64,000 nt of DNA from VBDM01 sp964430565. GTDB lineage: Bacteria; Pseudomonadota; Gammaproteobacteria; Burkholderiales; SG8-39. Location: the NCBI GenBank assembly GCA_964430565.1, contig CAYSFD010000010.1:1-64000 (forward strand). Reading direction: 5' to 3'. A program made the translations under genes and the position numbers. Each line of letters starts with the position of its first letter. The first letter of the stretch is position 1. The notes under the pieces are model-generated. The model saw only the letters and a program-made list of their open reading frames with translations, was not told the origin of the DNA and did no database searches. Below, piece after piece: positions 50,652 through 59,344 of this stretch.

Positions 50652-51920
50652 ATGAACGCCCCTTCGGACATCAAGTCCTACATGCTCGAGGTCGGCCGGC
50701 GCGCTCGCGCCGCCGCGCGCGAGGTCGCGCGCGCGGACACGGCTACCAAGAACGGCGCGCTCACCGCCGCCGCCAAGGCGATCCGGCGCGACGCGAAGAA
50801 GCTCCTCGCAGCGAACGCCGACGACGTGAAGGGGGCGCGCGTCGCGGGCAAGGACGCGGCCTTCATCGACCGCCTCACGCTCACCGACAAGAGCATCGAA
50901 GCCATGGCCGAGGGTCTGGAGCAGGTCGCCAAGCTCCCCGATCCGGTCGGTGAGATCAGCGAACTGAAGGAGCAGCCCTCCGGCATCAAGGTCGGCAAGA
51001 TGCGCGTGCCGCTCGGGGTGATCGGCATCATCTACGAGTCGCGCCCGAACGTCACCGCCGACGCCGCGGCGCTGTGCATGAAAGCGGGCAACGCCTGCAT
51101 CCTGCGCGGCGGGTCGGAGGCGGTGCGCTCGAACCTGGCGATCGCCGCCTGCATCCACGAAGCCTTGAGTTCAGGCGGCCTTCCCGAGGACGCGGTGCAG
51201 GTGGTCGAAACCGCCGACCGCGCCGCCGTCGGGCAGCTGCTCTCGATGAACGAGTACGTGGACATCATCGTGCCGCGCGGCGGCAAGGACCTGATCGAGC
51301 GCGTGATGGCCGAATCGCGCATTCCGATGATCAAACACCTGGACGGCGTGTGCCACGTCTACATCGACGATCGCGCCGATGTCGACCGCGCGATCCGCAT
51401 CGCCGACAACGCCAAGACCCAGCGCTACGGCGTGTGCAACGCCATGGAGACGCTGCTCGTGAACGAGTCCATCGCGCCGAAGGTGCTGCCGAAGCTCGCG
51501 AAGATCTACACCGACAAGGGCGTGGAGTTGCGCGGCGACGAGGCCGCGCGCAAGCTCGTCCCCGCGATGAAGCCCGCGAGCGAAGAGGACTGGTACACGG
51601 AGTTTCTCGCGCCCATTCTCGCGGTGCGCGTGGTGCGCGATCTTGATGCCGCGATCGAGCACATCGGCAAATACGGCTCGCAGCACACCGACGCGATCGT
51701 GACCGAGGACGAGGCGCGCGCAAAACGTTTCCTGCGCGAGGTCGACTCGAGCTCGGTGATCGTCAACGCCTCGACGCGCTTTGCCGACGGCTTCGAGTAC
51801 GGTCTGGGCGCCGAAATCGGCATCTCCACGGACAAATTACACGCGCGCGGTCCGGTGGGCCTCGAGGGCCTCACCTCGCAGAAGTACGTGGTCTTCGGCA
51901 GCGGTCAGATCCGCACCTAG
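50652..51920 (+). CDS. proA: Glutamate-5-semialdehyde dehydrogenase
   Basis: ProA reduces gamma-glutamyl phosphate to glutamate semialdehyde for proline synthesis with NADPH. The 422-aa protein has RVPLGVIGIIYESRPNVTAD, the cofactor region GNACILRGGSEAVRSNLAIA, VPRGGKDLIERVMAESRIPM and the catalytic cysteine in NAKTQRYGVCNAMETLLVNE. The C-terminal FADGFEYGLGAEIGISTDKL is typical. proB is not in the window. Placement between holA and nadD is common in betaproteobacteria. Confidence 0.96.
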   Translation: MNAPSDIKSYMLEVGRRARAAAREVARADTATKNGALTAAAKAIRRDAKKLLAANADDVKGARVAGKDAAFIDRLTLTDKSIEAMAEGLEQVAKLPDPVGEISELKEQPSGIKVGKMRVPLGVIGIIYESRPNVTADAAALCMKAGNACILRGGSEAVRSNLAIAACIHEALSSGGLPEDAVQVVETADRAAVGQLLSMNEYVDIIVPRGGKDLIERVMAESRIPMIKHLDGVCHVYIDDRADVDRAIRIADNAKTQRYGVCNAMETLLVNESIAPKVLPKLAKIYTDKGVELRGDEAARKLVPAMKPASEEDWYTEFLAPILAVRVVRDLDAAIEHIGKYGSQHTDAIVTEDEARAKRFLREVDSSSVIVNASTRFADGFEYGLGAEIGISTDKLHARGPVGLEGLTSQKYVVFGSGQIRT

Positions 51921-51972
51921 AGGCAGGCCTGAAGAACTCTCCTACCGCCGTACGGGCGTCGCGTTCCACCGA

Positions 51973-52638
51973 ATGAGCGCCCCGATCGGCATCATGGGCG
52001 GCACCTTCGACCCGGTGCACTTCGGGCACCTGCGCCTTGCTCAGGAAGCGGCCGAGATCCTGGGCCTTGAGCGCGTGCGCTGGGTCCCCGCCGGCCAGCC
52101 TTGGCACCGCGTCGCGCCGCTTGCGCCCGCGGCGCACCGCCTGGAGATGGTGCGCCTTGCGATCGAAAACAACGCCCTCTTCGAGCTGGACGACGCGGAG
52201 ATTCGCCAGACCGCGCCCGGCTTCACCGTCGAAACGCTCGAACGATTGAGAAGCGAATTCGGCGCGCAGCGCCCTATCGTGCTTCTTCTCGGCACCGACG
52301 CCTTCCGCGGTCTCACCTCCTGGGAGCGCTGGCGCGATCTCTTTCCCCTCGCGCACATTTTTGTGGCGCAGCGGCCCGGCCATTCACTCACCCCGGGCGG
52401 AATGCACGCCGCGCTCGCTGCCGAATGGCGCAAGCGCGCCGGCACCCCCGATGCCCTGCGCGAGCGGCCGGGAGGGGCGGTGGTCACCTACGGCACCACC
52501 GCGCTCGACATCTCGGCGAGCGCGATCCGCGCCCACTTCGCCCAGAAGCGCAGCCCGCGCTACCTCCTGCCCACGGCCGTGCTCGACTACATCGAGGCGC
52601 ACGGGCTGTACGCCAAGGAAAACGGCACCCCCGGATGA
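51973..52638 (+). CDS. nadD: Nicotinate-mononucleotide adenylyltransferase
   Basis: NadD joins nicotinate mononucleotide and ATP to make deamido-NAD. The 221-aa protein starts MSAPIGIMGGTFDPVHFGHL, the T/HxGH-type nucleotidyltransferase motif. It also has RWVPAGQPWHR and the C-terminal TTALDISASAIRAHFAQKRS, equivalent to the ISSTxIR motif. The ATG at 51973 is fixed by this motif. Its stop overlaps the rsfS start (ATGA). The other NAD-synthesis gene of the window, nadC, lies 8 kb away. Confidence 0.96.
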   Translation: MSAPIGIMGGTFDPVHFGHLRLAQEAAEILGLERVRWVPAGQPWHRVAPLAPAAHRLEMVRLAIENNALFELDDAEIRQTAPGFTVETLERLRSEFGAQRPIVLLLGTDAFRGLTSWERWRDLFPLAHIFVAQRPGHSLTPGGMHAALAAEWRKRAGTPDALRERPGGAVVTYGTTALDISASAIRAHFAQKRSPRYLLPTAVLDYIEAHGLYAKENGTPG

Positions 52639-53015
52639 TCGACATCAAGAAGCTCCAAAAGGCCGCGGTCGCGGCGCTCGAGGACATCAAGGCACGCGAC
52701 ATCGAGGTCTTCGACGTCGCGCATCTCACCTCGATGTTCGACCGCGTGATCATCGCAAGCGCCGACTCGGCGCGGCAGCTGAGAGCGGTGTCGAGCCACC
52801 TCAGGGAGATGGCGAAGGCGTCAGGCGGTCAGGTCTACGGCGTGGAAGGCGAGGACGGCGGTGACTGGGTGCTGATCGACCTCGGTGACATCATCGTGCA
52901 CATCATGCAGCCGGCGGTGCGCTCGCACTACAATCTCGAGGAGCTGTGGGGTCAGCCCAAGCCCCGCAAGCCGCGCGCCAAGCGCACAGGGCGCAGACGC
53001 ACGGCGAAAGAGTAA
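52635..53015 (+). CDS. rsfS: Ribosome silencing factor RsfS
   Basis: RsfS binds ribosomal protein L14 and keeps the subunits apart in stationary phase. The 126-aa protein shows the family core: FDVAHLTSMFDRVIIASADS, GQVYGVEGEDGGDWVLIDLG and DIIVHIMQPAVRSHYNLEEL. A basic tail KPRKPRAKRTGRRR follows, longer than usual. The ATG overlaps the nadD stop. A perfect inverted repeat separates it from rlmH. Confidence 0.95.
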   Translation: MIDIKKLQKAAVAALEDIKARDIEVFDVAHLTSMFDRVIIASADSARQLRAVSSHLREMAKASGGQVYGVEGEDGGDWVLIDLGDIIVHIMQPAVRSHYNLEELWGQPKPRKPRAKRTGRRRTAKE

Positions 53016-53060
53016 CGTGCGCCATGCGCACGATAACGACGCCCGTGCGCATGGCGCACG
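53016..53060. repeat. Perfect 17-bp inverted repeat between rsfS and rlmH
   Basis: CGTGCGCCATGCGCACG (53016-53032) and its exact reverse complement (53044-53060) flank an 11-base loop. Each arm is itself almost palindromic. The right arm plus CTAC recurs at 56696-56716 with one change. It begins one base after the rsfS stop and ends ten bases before the rlmH start, so it lies inside the operon transcript. Confidence 0.75.
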
Positions 53061-53070
53061 CTACGAAACT

Positions 53071-53541
53071 ATGAAACTGCTGGTGGTCGCCGTGGGGGTA
53101 CGGATGCCGCGCTGGGTGAACGAGGCTTTTGACGAATACGCGAAGCGCATGCCCCGGGCCTTGAGAATCGAGTTGGTCGAAGTGCGTCCCGAGCCGCGCA
53201 CGGGAGGAAAACCTGTCGCAAAGCTGCTCGAGGCGGAAGCCGGGCGCATCGATCGGGTGCTGCCGCGCGGGTGCTCGCGCGTGGCGCTCGATGAGCGCGG
53301 GCGCGAATTGAGCACGGCCGACTTCACCCGCTGGCTCGACAGCCAACGCCGGGACGGAAGCAACACCGCCTTTCTTATCGGCGGCGCCGACGGCCTCGCG
53401 CCCGCGGCGAAGAGCGGCGCGCAGTTGCGCCTCTCCCTCTCGGCGATGACGCTGCCGCATGGCCTCGCGCGCGTATTGCTCGCTGAGCAGCTCTATCGCG
53501 CGAGCTCGATCCTGCACAACCATCCGTACCATCGCGAGTAA
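53071..53541 (+). CDS. rlmH: 23S rRNA pseudouridine(1915) N3-methyltransferase
   Basis: RlmH is a SPOUT methyltransferase that modifies pseudouridine 1915 on the assembled 70S ribosome. The 156-aa protein has MKLLVVAVGVRMPRWVNEAF, the knot region NTAFLIGGADGLAPA and LSLSAMTLPHGLARVLLAEQ, and the C-terminal YRASSILHNHPYHRE. Start and length fit exactly. The stop TAA shares its last base with the maf ATG. Confidence 0.96.
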   Translation: MKLLVVAVGVRMPRWVNEAFDEYAKRMPRALRIELVEVRPEPRTGGKPVAKLLEAEAGRIDRVLPRGCSRVALDERGRELSTADFTRWLDSQRRDGSNTAFLIGGADGLAPAAKSGAQLRLSLSAMTLPHGLARVLLAEQLYRASSILHNHPYHRE

Positions 53542-54173
53542 TGGCAACTCCTCCTCCCCCCCCTCCCCCTCCGAGGACGAAAATCTACCTCGCCTCGCGA
53601 AGCCCACGGCGGCGCGAGCTCTTGAAGCAGATCGGCGTGTCGTTCGAAGTACTGGTGCTGCGCGAGCACCCGGCGCGCGGCCTGGACGTCGACGAGTCGC
53701 AGCATCCCGGGGAGTCGCCCCACGACTACATTCGCCGCGTTTCCCGCGCAAAGGCGGAGGCTGGCTGGCGCAGGATCGAGCAGCGCCGGCTGCGCCGGTT
53801 TCCGGTGCTCACCGCGGACACCGTCGTGTGCGTCGATGAGGAAATCCTCGGCAAGCCCGCCGATCGCGCCGACGCCGCGCGGATGCTGCGAGCGCTCTCT
53901 GGGCGCGAGCACCGCGTGCTCACCGCAGTCGCGCTCAAGTTCGACGAGCGCGTCGAACTTGTCGTAAGCGAGAGCCGCGTGCGCTTCTGCGAACTCGCGG
54001 AGCCCGAGCTCGAAGCCTACCTCGAGAGCGGCGAGCCGACCGACAAGGCGGGCGCCTACGCGATCCAGGGGCGAGCGGCGGCGTTCGTCACCGAGCTGCA
54101 CGGCAGCTACACCGGGATCATGGGGCTGCCTCTGTACGAGACGGTGCAACTGATCCGGAATTTTCGCCCGTGA
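53541..54173 (+). CDS. Maf family nucleotide pyrophosphatase with polyproline start
   Basis: Maf proteins hydrolyse dTTP/UTP or modified nucleotides to monophosphates. The 210-aa protein has IYLASRSPRRRELLKQIGVS, the SRAKAEAG element, the catalytic VLTADTVVCVDEEILGKPAD and the C-terminal DKAGAYAIQGRAAAFVTELH and GSYTGIMGLPLYET. Before the conserved start it has MATPPPPPPPPRTK with eight prolines in a row; no other start codon lies closer to the conserved strand, so the tract is probably translated and would need EF-P. Its ATG overlaps the rlmH stop and its stop overlaps the rng GTG. Confidence 0.92.
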   Translation: MATPPPPPPPPRTKIYLASRSPRRRELLKQIGVSFEVLVLREHPARGLDVDESQHPGESPHDYIRRVSRAKAEAGWRRIEQRRLRRFPVLTADTVVCVDEEILGKPADRADAARMLRALSGREHRVLTAVALKFDERVELVVSESRVRFCELAEPELEAYLESGEPTDKAGAYAIQGRAAAFVTELHGSYTGIMGLPLYETVQLIRNFRP

Positions 54174-55618
54174 CCGAGGACATCCTGATCAACTGCACGC
54201 CGCAGGAAACCCGCGTCGCGGTGATGCAGGCGGGCGTGCCGCAGGAGCTGCATGTCGAGCGCGCGGCGCACCGGGGTCTGGTGGGCAACATCTACGTCGG
54301 ACGCGTCGCGCGCGTCCTGCCCGGAATGCAATCGGCCTTCATCGAAATCGGCCTGGAGCGCGCCGCGTTCCTGCATGTCGCCGACATCTGGGAGGAGCGG
54401 CAGGCTACGCCCGGCTCGACCGGCAAGCCGATCGAGAAAATCCTTTCCGAAGGCCAGCCGCTGCTCGTGCAGGTGATCAAGGACCCGATCGGGACCAAAG
54501 GCGCGCGCCTTTCGACCCAGATCTCCATCGCCGGCCGCGTGCTCGTCTATTTGCCGCAGGATCCTCATATCGGTATTTCACAGCGGATCCAGGACGAGAC
54601 CGAGCGGCAATTGCTGCGTGACAAGCTGCAGCAGCTCCTGCCTCCCAGCGAGACCGGGGGGTTCATCATACGCACGATGGCCGAGAACGCGAGCGACGCG
54701 GAGCTGCGCGGGGACATCGAGTATCTGAGCAAGCTCTGGCACGGGATCCGCGGCCGCGCTTTCACCTCGCCCGCTCCTACGCTCCTTCACCAGGACCTGT
54801 CGCTGGTGCAGCGGGCGCTTCGCGACATCGCCGGGGAGAGCACCGGCCGCATCGTCATCGACTCGCGCGAGAATTTCCAGAAGCTTCAGTCCTTCGCCGC
54901 CGAATACACGCCCAAGGTGCACGCGAAGCTCGAGCACTACACGGACGAGCGGCCGCTCTTCGACATGTTCAACGTCGAGGACGAGATCGAGCGGGCACTC
55001 GCGCGGCGCGTGGAATTGAAGAGCGGCGGATACCTGATCCTCGACCAGACCGAGGCGATGACCACGGTCGACGTCAACACCGGCGGCTTCGTGGGCACGC
55101 GCAACTTCGACGACACGATTTTCAAGACCAATCTCGAGGCGGCACAGGTGATCGCGCGGCAGCTGCGCCTGCGGAACCTCGGCGGGATCATCATCATCGA
55201 CTTCATCGACATGGAGAACGCCGATCACCGCGCCGCGGTGCTCGCCGAGCTCGACAAGGCGCTCGCGCGCGACCGCACCCGGATCACGGTGAACGGATTC
55301 TCGGGGCTGGGCCTCGTGGAGATGACGCGCAAGCGCACGCGCGAGTCCCTCGAACGCGTCCTGTGCGAGCCCTGCTCGACCTGCGGCGGTCGCGGCGTGG
55401 TCAAGACCGCGCAGACCGTGTGCTACGAGGTCCTGCGCGAGGCGCGCCAGTTCAGCGCGCGCGAATTCCGCATCATCGCTTCGCAGTCAGTGATCGACCT
55501 GTTCCTGGAGGAGGAGTCGCAGTCCCTGGCGATGCTCGGCGACTTCATCGGCAAGCCCGTGTCGATGCAGGTCGAGACGGGCTACGGGCAGGAGCAGTTC
55601 GATATCATCCTGATGTAA
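54170..55618 (+). CDS. rng: Ribonuclease G
   Basis: RNase G matures the 5-prime end of 16S rRNA and degrades some mRNAs. The 482-aa length is the G form, without the long RNase E tail. The S1 domain holds GNIYVGRVARVLPGMQSAFI. The metal-binding aspartates are in MTTVDVNTGGFVGTRNFDDT and GGIIIIDFIDMENADHR. The Zn-link is LCEPCSTCGGRG. The start is a GTG overlapping the maf stop (GTGA). It closes the leuS-to-rng block; the next gene is 140 bp away. Confidence 0.95.
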   Translation: MTEDILINCTPQETRVAVMQAGVPQELHVERAAHRGLVGNIYVGRVARVLPGMQSAFIEIGLERAAFLHVADIWEERQATPGSTGKPIEKILSEGQPLLVQVIKDPIGTKGARLSTQISIAGRVLVYLPQDPHIGISQRIQDETERQLLRDKLQQLLPPSETGGFIIRTMAENASDAELRGDIEYLSKLWHGIRGRAFTSPAPTLLHQDLSLVQRALRDIAGESTGRIVIDSRENFQKLQSFAAEYTPKVHAKLEHYTDERPLFDMFNVEDEIERALARRVELKSGGYLILDQTEAMTTVDVNTGGFVGTRNFDDTIFKTNLEAAQVIARQLRLRNLGGIIIIDFIDMENADHRAAVLAELDKALARDRTRITVNGFSGLGLVEMTRKRTRESLERVLCEPCSTCGGRGVVKTAQTVCYEVLREARQFSAREFRIIASQSVIDLFLEEESQSLAMLGDFIGKPVSMQVETGYGQEQFDIILM

Positions 55619-55758
55619 CCCGTGGAAAGTACGAGTTTTCGGCGGTGCTCGTCGCTCCGACCGCGGGCGGGGGCTAGGCACAAAGGAATGGACATCGGAG
55701 AATACCTGTTTATACAATCGCGGTTTCCCCGAAACCAGCACGCTCTAAAGGAGGAGTA

Positions 55759-56646
55759 ATGAACGACCGAGCCAAGTTCGACGATCCCCACCTCGAAAGC
55801 CTTCTGCCGAAGATACCGTTCTCGCGGCGCGGCTTCATTGCATCCACCATCGCTTCGGGTTTCGCCCTTGCAGCGGGGCCGGTCGCGGCGCAAACCGCGA
55901 TCATCACGCCCGCCGATGGCTTGGACGTCGGCAGCGCCCTGATCCCGGTAACCGGCGGGAATCTGCCTAGCTACTTCGCCGCACCCAAGAAGGCGGGCAG
56001 CTATCCGACGGTGATCGTAATTCCGGAAGTCTTCGGCATGCACGAGTACCAGAGGGACATCTGCCGGCGCCTCGCCAAAGCCGGCTACTACGCCATCACC
56101 CTCGATCCGTTCTTCCGCATCGGCGACCTCTCCAAGATCGCCGACATCAAGGAAGTGGTAGGCAAGGCGAACACCCTGGCCGATGGCCAGATGCTGTCGG
56201 ACCTGGATGCGCTGGTGGCCTTCGTCGAAAATCAGCCCAAGGCGAACGCGAAGAAGCTCGGCATAACCGGCATGTGCCGCGGCGGGCGCACCGTGTGGAT
56301 GTACACCGCGCACAGCAAGAAGATCAAGGCGGGCGTGTCGTGGTACGGCGGGCTGAACCCGATGCCTCCGGCGATGCCGCTCACGCCGATCGACATCGCG
56401 GACAAGCTGAACGCGCCGGTGCTGGGCCTTTACGGCGGCGCCGACACCGGCATCCCGCTCGATGCGGTCGAGCGCCTGCGTGCCGCGCTCGTCGCATTCG
56501 GCAAGGAGAAGGAATCGATGATCCACGTCTACGAAGGGATGCCGCACGCCTTCCATGCCGACTACCGCGCGACTTACCGCAAGCCGGCGGCCGACGACGG
56601 CTGGAAGCGCATGCTCGCCTGGTTCAAGAAGCACGGCGTGGCCTGA
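55759..56646 (+). CDS. Exported dienelactone hydrolase family protein
   Basis: This is a 295-aa alpha/beta hydrolase. It starts with a Tat-like signal (IPFSRRGFIASTIASGFALA, cleaved near AAGPVAAQ). The DLH domain has VIVIPEVFGMHEYQRDICRR, the nucleophile elbow ITGMCRGGRTVW with catalytic cysteine, the aspartate in LYGGADTGIPLDAV and the histidine in GMPHAFHADY. DLH enzymes open lactone rings in aromatic degradation and are usually cytosolic, so export is notable. AAGGAGGAG lies just before the ATG, and a strong terminator follows. Confidence 0.9.
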   Translation: MNDRAKFDDPHLESLLPKIPFSRRGFIASTIASGFALAAGPVAAQTAIITPADGLDVGSALIPVTGGNLPSYFAAPKKAGSYPTVIVIPEVFGMHEYQRDICRRLAKAGYYAITLDPFFRIGDLSKIADIKEVVGKANTLADGQMLSDLDALVAFVENQPKANAKKLGITGMCRGGRTVWMYTAHSKKIKAGVSWYGGLNPMPPAMPLTPIDIADKLNAPVLGLYGGADTGIPLDAVERLRAALVAFGKEKESMIHVYEGMPHAFHADYRATYRKPAADDGWKRMLAWFKKHGVA

Positions 56647-56666
56647 ACGCCAGAGCTGGAAACAAG

Positions 56667-56695
56667 AAAGGGCGCCGAAAGGCGCCCTTTTCTTT
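56667..56695. terminator. Bidirectional intrinsic terminator
   Basis: AAAGGGCGCC (56667-56676) and GGCGCCCTTT (56681-56690) form a 10-bp stem with a GAAA loop. TCTTT follows on the plus strand, and TTTCTTGTTT overlaps and follows the stem on the minus strand. It lies between the convergent hydrolase and Vgb-like genes. Confidence 0.9.
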
Positions 56696-56712
56696 CGTGC
56701 GCACGGCGCACG

Positions 56713-57690
56713 CTACTCGATGACCCCCAGCCTCCCGTTATGCGAGCCCATATACCAGTACCGCCCCTGAGCGTCGACGATCGCCTTGCGAATACCGACG
56801 TTTTTCGAAGGCAAGTTGTACACGTGAAGCTTTTCCGTTTTCGGATCGAGCATCACCACCGTGTCGGTCTGGATTTCGTTTGCGAACACGCGCCCATCGC
56901 CGTCGATGGTGACCGCATAGGCCCCGCCATTCGGCCCGGCGGGCAGCTCGTACTCCTTGATGATCTTCACCGCCGCCGGATCCACGTGCGCTAGCTTGCC
57001 GTTGCCGTAAAGGGTGACCCACAGCGACCCGTCGGGCGCCGTAGCGACGCGCCGCGGCCGCGACCCCGGGCCCATGTAGAGATCCGAGATCTTCCCCGTC
57101 TTCGGGTCGATGATCCCCATCCTGTCGGCATTCATCCGGCACACCCAGACCTTGCCCTGCTTGTCGATCGCAAGGCCGTAAGGCCCGCCCGACATGCGGT
57201 ATTCCTTGATCTCGCCCGTTTTCCTGTCGAGCCGGCCGACCAAGCCGCGTTGATTGGTAAACCAGATCATGCCCGCATCGTCGATCACTAGCGTGTGCGG
57301 GCTCCCGCCCGAGGGCGCCTTGTGCTCCTTCACCTTGCCGGTCGAGGGATCCAGCTCGCCGATGGTGCCGTTGCCGTTGCCGGTGTACCAGACCTTGCCG
57401 TCTTTATCGACAAGCAGCCCGTGCGGATTCGCGCCCGGCGGAAGATCCCATTCGTTGAATTTCTGCGTCTTGGTGTCGAAGCGCGCGATGCGATTTCCCT
57501 GCATCACCGCGATGTAGATATTGCCGTCGGGGCCCGGCGCGGGATCGCGGGCGAATTTCGGCGTCGGCACCGGCCACTCGGAGATTTTTCCGGAGAGCTG
57601 TTTCGCCCCCGGGGTCAGGCCGTAGTTCGAGCCGCCGGCGAACGCACCGGAGGCAAACAGAAGAACCGCAAGGGCTGCGCAGTTTCGCAT
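56713..57690 (-). CDS. Periplasmic Vgb-like (virginiamycin B lyase fold) beta-propeller
   Basis: The 325-aa protein has a signal (MRNCAALAVLLFASGAFA) and about seven blades of the propeller type found in virginiamycin B lyase and SMP-30-like proteins. Blade motifs recur as PGPDGNIYIAVMQGNRIARF, DKDGKVWYTGNGNGTIGELD, DDAGMIWFTNQRGLVGRLD and IDKQGKVWVCRMNADRMGII. Catalytic residues of the true lyase cannot be placed with certainty. Export argues for a periplasmic lactonase, lyase or binding role. It converges on the hydrolase gene, and the two share the terminator between them. Confidence 0.85.
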   Translation of the reverse strand: MRNCAALAVLLFASGAFAGGSNYGLTPGAKQLSGKISEWPVPTPKFARDPAPGPDGNIYIAVMQGNRIARFDTKTQKFNEWDLPPGANPHGLLVDKDGKVWYTGNGNGTIGELDPSTGKVKEHKAPSGGSPHTLVIDDAGMIWFTNQRGLVGRLDRKTGEIKEYRMSGGPYGLAIDKQGKVWVCRMNADRMGIIDPKTGKISDLYMGPGSRPRRVATAPDGSLWVTLYGNGKLAHVDPAAVKIIKEYELPAGPNGGAYAVTIDGDGRVFANEIQTDTVVMLDPKTEKLHVYNLPSKNVGIRKAIVDAQGRYWYMGSHNGRLGVIE

Positions 57691-57733
57691 CGGAACCTCC
57701 GGCTGGAATCAAGACCTGGTGTGTCTGGAGCGC

Positions 57734-59332
57734 CTAAGAAACTTCCAGGCGGCCCGCGATATTCCTCGGCGGGAGACTCAAGACGACAGGCACGGTGGAC
57801 GCCTCCAGCTTGAACTGGCCGACTATCCGCACCAGTTCCCGCGCCTGATCGAGCAGGGCCTGCGTCGCGGCGTTGACCTCTTCGACGAGGCCGGCGTTGC
57901 GTTGTGTATTTTCGTCCATGTGCACGACCGTGCTGCTGATCTGCTCCATTCCCGAACGCTGCTCATGGGTCGCGTGGGAAATGTCGGCGACGAACCGCGA
58001 CACTTCCTTCGCCGCGGCGACCACTCCCGAGATCGCGGCGCCTGCTTCGTCGGCGAGCTTCGCTCCCGCGGCCGCCTGCTCGACGCCGTCTCCGATCAGC
58101 ACCCTGATTTCCTTCGCCGCGCTCGCGCTGCGCTGCGCCAGCGCCCGCACCTCCGAGGCAACGACCGCGAAGCCGCGCCCCTGCTCGCCCGCGCGCGCCG
58201 CTTCCACCGCGGCGTTGAGCGCCAGCAGATTGGTCTGGAATGCGATGCCGTCGATGACCCCGACGATATCCGTCATCCGTTTCGACGCGGACTGGATTCC
58301 GCCCATGGTCTCGACGACGCGGGTCACGATCCTCCCGCCGTTCTCCGCGTCCGCGGCGGCTTTGTTCGCCACGGTGCTCGCCGACTTTGCGTTGTCCGCG
58401 TTCTGCTTCACGGTGCTGGTGATCTCCTCGACGCTCGCCACGACTTCCTCGAGCGAGGACGCCTGTTCCTCGTTGCGGTGCGACAAATCGGTGTTGCCCT
58501 TGGCGATCTCCTCGGACGCCTCACTCACCACCCGGGCGCCGTCCCGGATGCTCGTGGCCGTGTCGTGAAGGTTGCGCTGCATGCGTTCCAGAGCCGCGAG
58601 CAGGCGGCCGGTCTCGTCCTGCGACCCGGCTTCGATCTCGCCGGTGAGATCGCCTGCGGCGACGCGCTCGGTGATCGCGACCGCGCGGCCGAGCGGCCGC
58701 GTGATACCGCGCCCCAGCCACAGCGTGGCGAGCACGCCGGCGGCAAGGGCCGCAGCGAGCACCGCGGCCATCTGATTGAGGGCCCGCGCCGCGCCGCTTT
58801 CAGCGGTGTCGGCACGCTTCTGCGCGAGCTCGCCGGTCATGCCGGCGAGGCGCGTCAGATCCGATACGACTTCGCGCTGCATGGGGAGCAGCTCCGTGAA
58901 CACGGTCGAGCGGGCTCTGTCGTATTCGGCGTTCTCCACCTGCTCCATCACGCCACGCACTTTTTGCGATATCGCGTCCTGTGCGCTCGGCAGCTTCGCG
59001 ACGAGCGTGTCCAGGTCCGGCCGCCCTTTGGCATGGCTCGTCAGCACCGCCGCCGCCTTTGCATAGGCCTCCTCGCTGCGACCGAGCGCCTGACGCGCGC
59101 TTTTTTCGGCGGAGACGTCTTCTTGCGCGACGAAATCGCGAATCGCCACCGCCTGTTCAAGCTGCGCTGCCTGCATCGCGCCTGCCGCGCCGGCGAGCAC
59201 CAGATCCTCTCGCGCGAGCGCGGCGGCCTGCGCACCCGCCTCGCGCAGCGCGACGAAGGCGACCGCCGCGACCACCAACATCATGGCGAGCAACGCGCCG
59301 AAGGCGAGGGTGAGGCGAGTGCGGACGAGCAT
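57734..59332 (-). CDS. Methyl-accepting chemotaxis protein
   Basis: This is a 532-aa chemoreceptor. TM1 is near residues 7-28. A four-helix-bundle periplasmic domain follows to about residue 190 and TM2 is VLAAALAAGVLATLWLGRG. A HAMP domain (ITRPLGRAVAITERVAAGDL) and a Tsr-type signalling domain follow, with the conserved tip FQTNLLALNAAVEAARAGEQ and GRGFAVVASEVRALAQRSA. No CheR/CheB pentapeptide tail is present. Its start is 12 bp after the stop of a PstS-like binding protein on the same strand, which suggests the two act together. No other che genes are in the window. Confidence 0.94.
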   Translation of the reverse strand: MLVRTRLTLAFGALLAMMLVVAAVAFVALREAGAQAAALAREDLVLAGAAGAMQAAQLEQAVAIRDFVAQEDVSAEKSARQALGRSEEAYAKAAAVLTSHAKGRPDLDTLVAKLPSAQDAISQKVRGVMEQVENAEYDRARSTVFTELLPMQREVVSDLTRLAGMTGELAQKRADTAESGAARALNQMAAVLAAALAAGVLATLWLGRGITRPLGRAVAITERVAAGDLTGEIEAGSQDETGRLLAALERMQRNLHDTATSIRDGARVVSEASEEIAKGNTDLSHRNEEQASSLEEVVASVEEITSTVKQNADNAKSASTVANKAAADAENGGRIVTRVVETMGGIQSASKRMTDIVGVIDGIAFQTNLLALNAAVEAARAGEQGRGFAVVASEVRALAQRSASAAKEIRVLIGDGVEQAAAGAKLADEAGAAISGVVAAAKEVSRFVADISHATHEQRSGMEQISSTVVHMDENTQRNAGLVEEVNAATQALLDQARELVRIVGQFKLEASTVPVVLSLPPRNIAGRLEVS

Positions 59333-59344
59333 GGCGCGAGGCTC

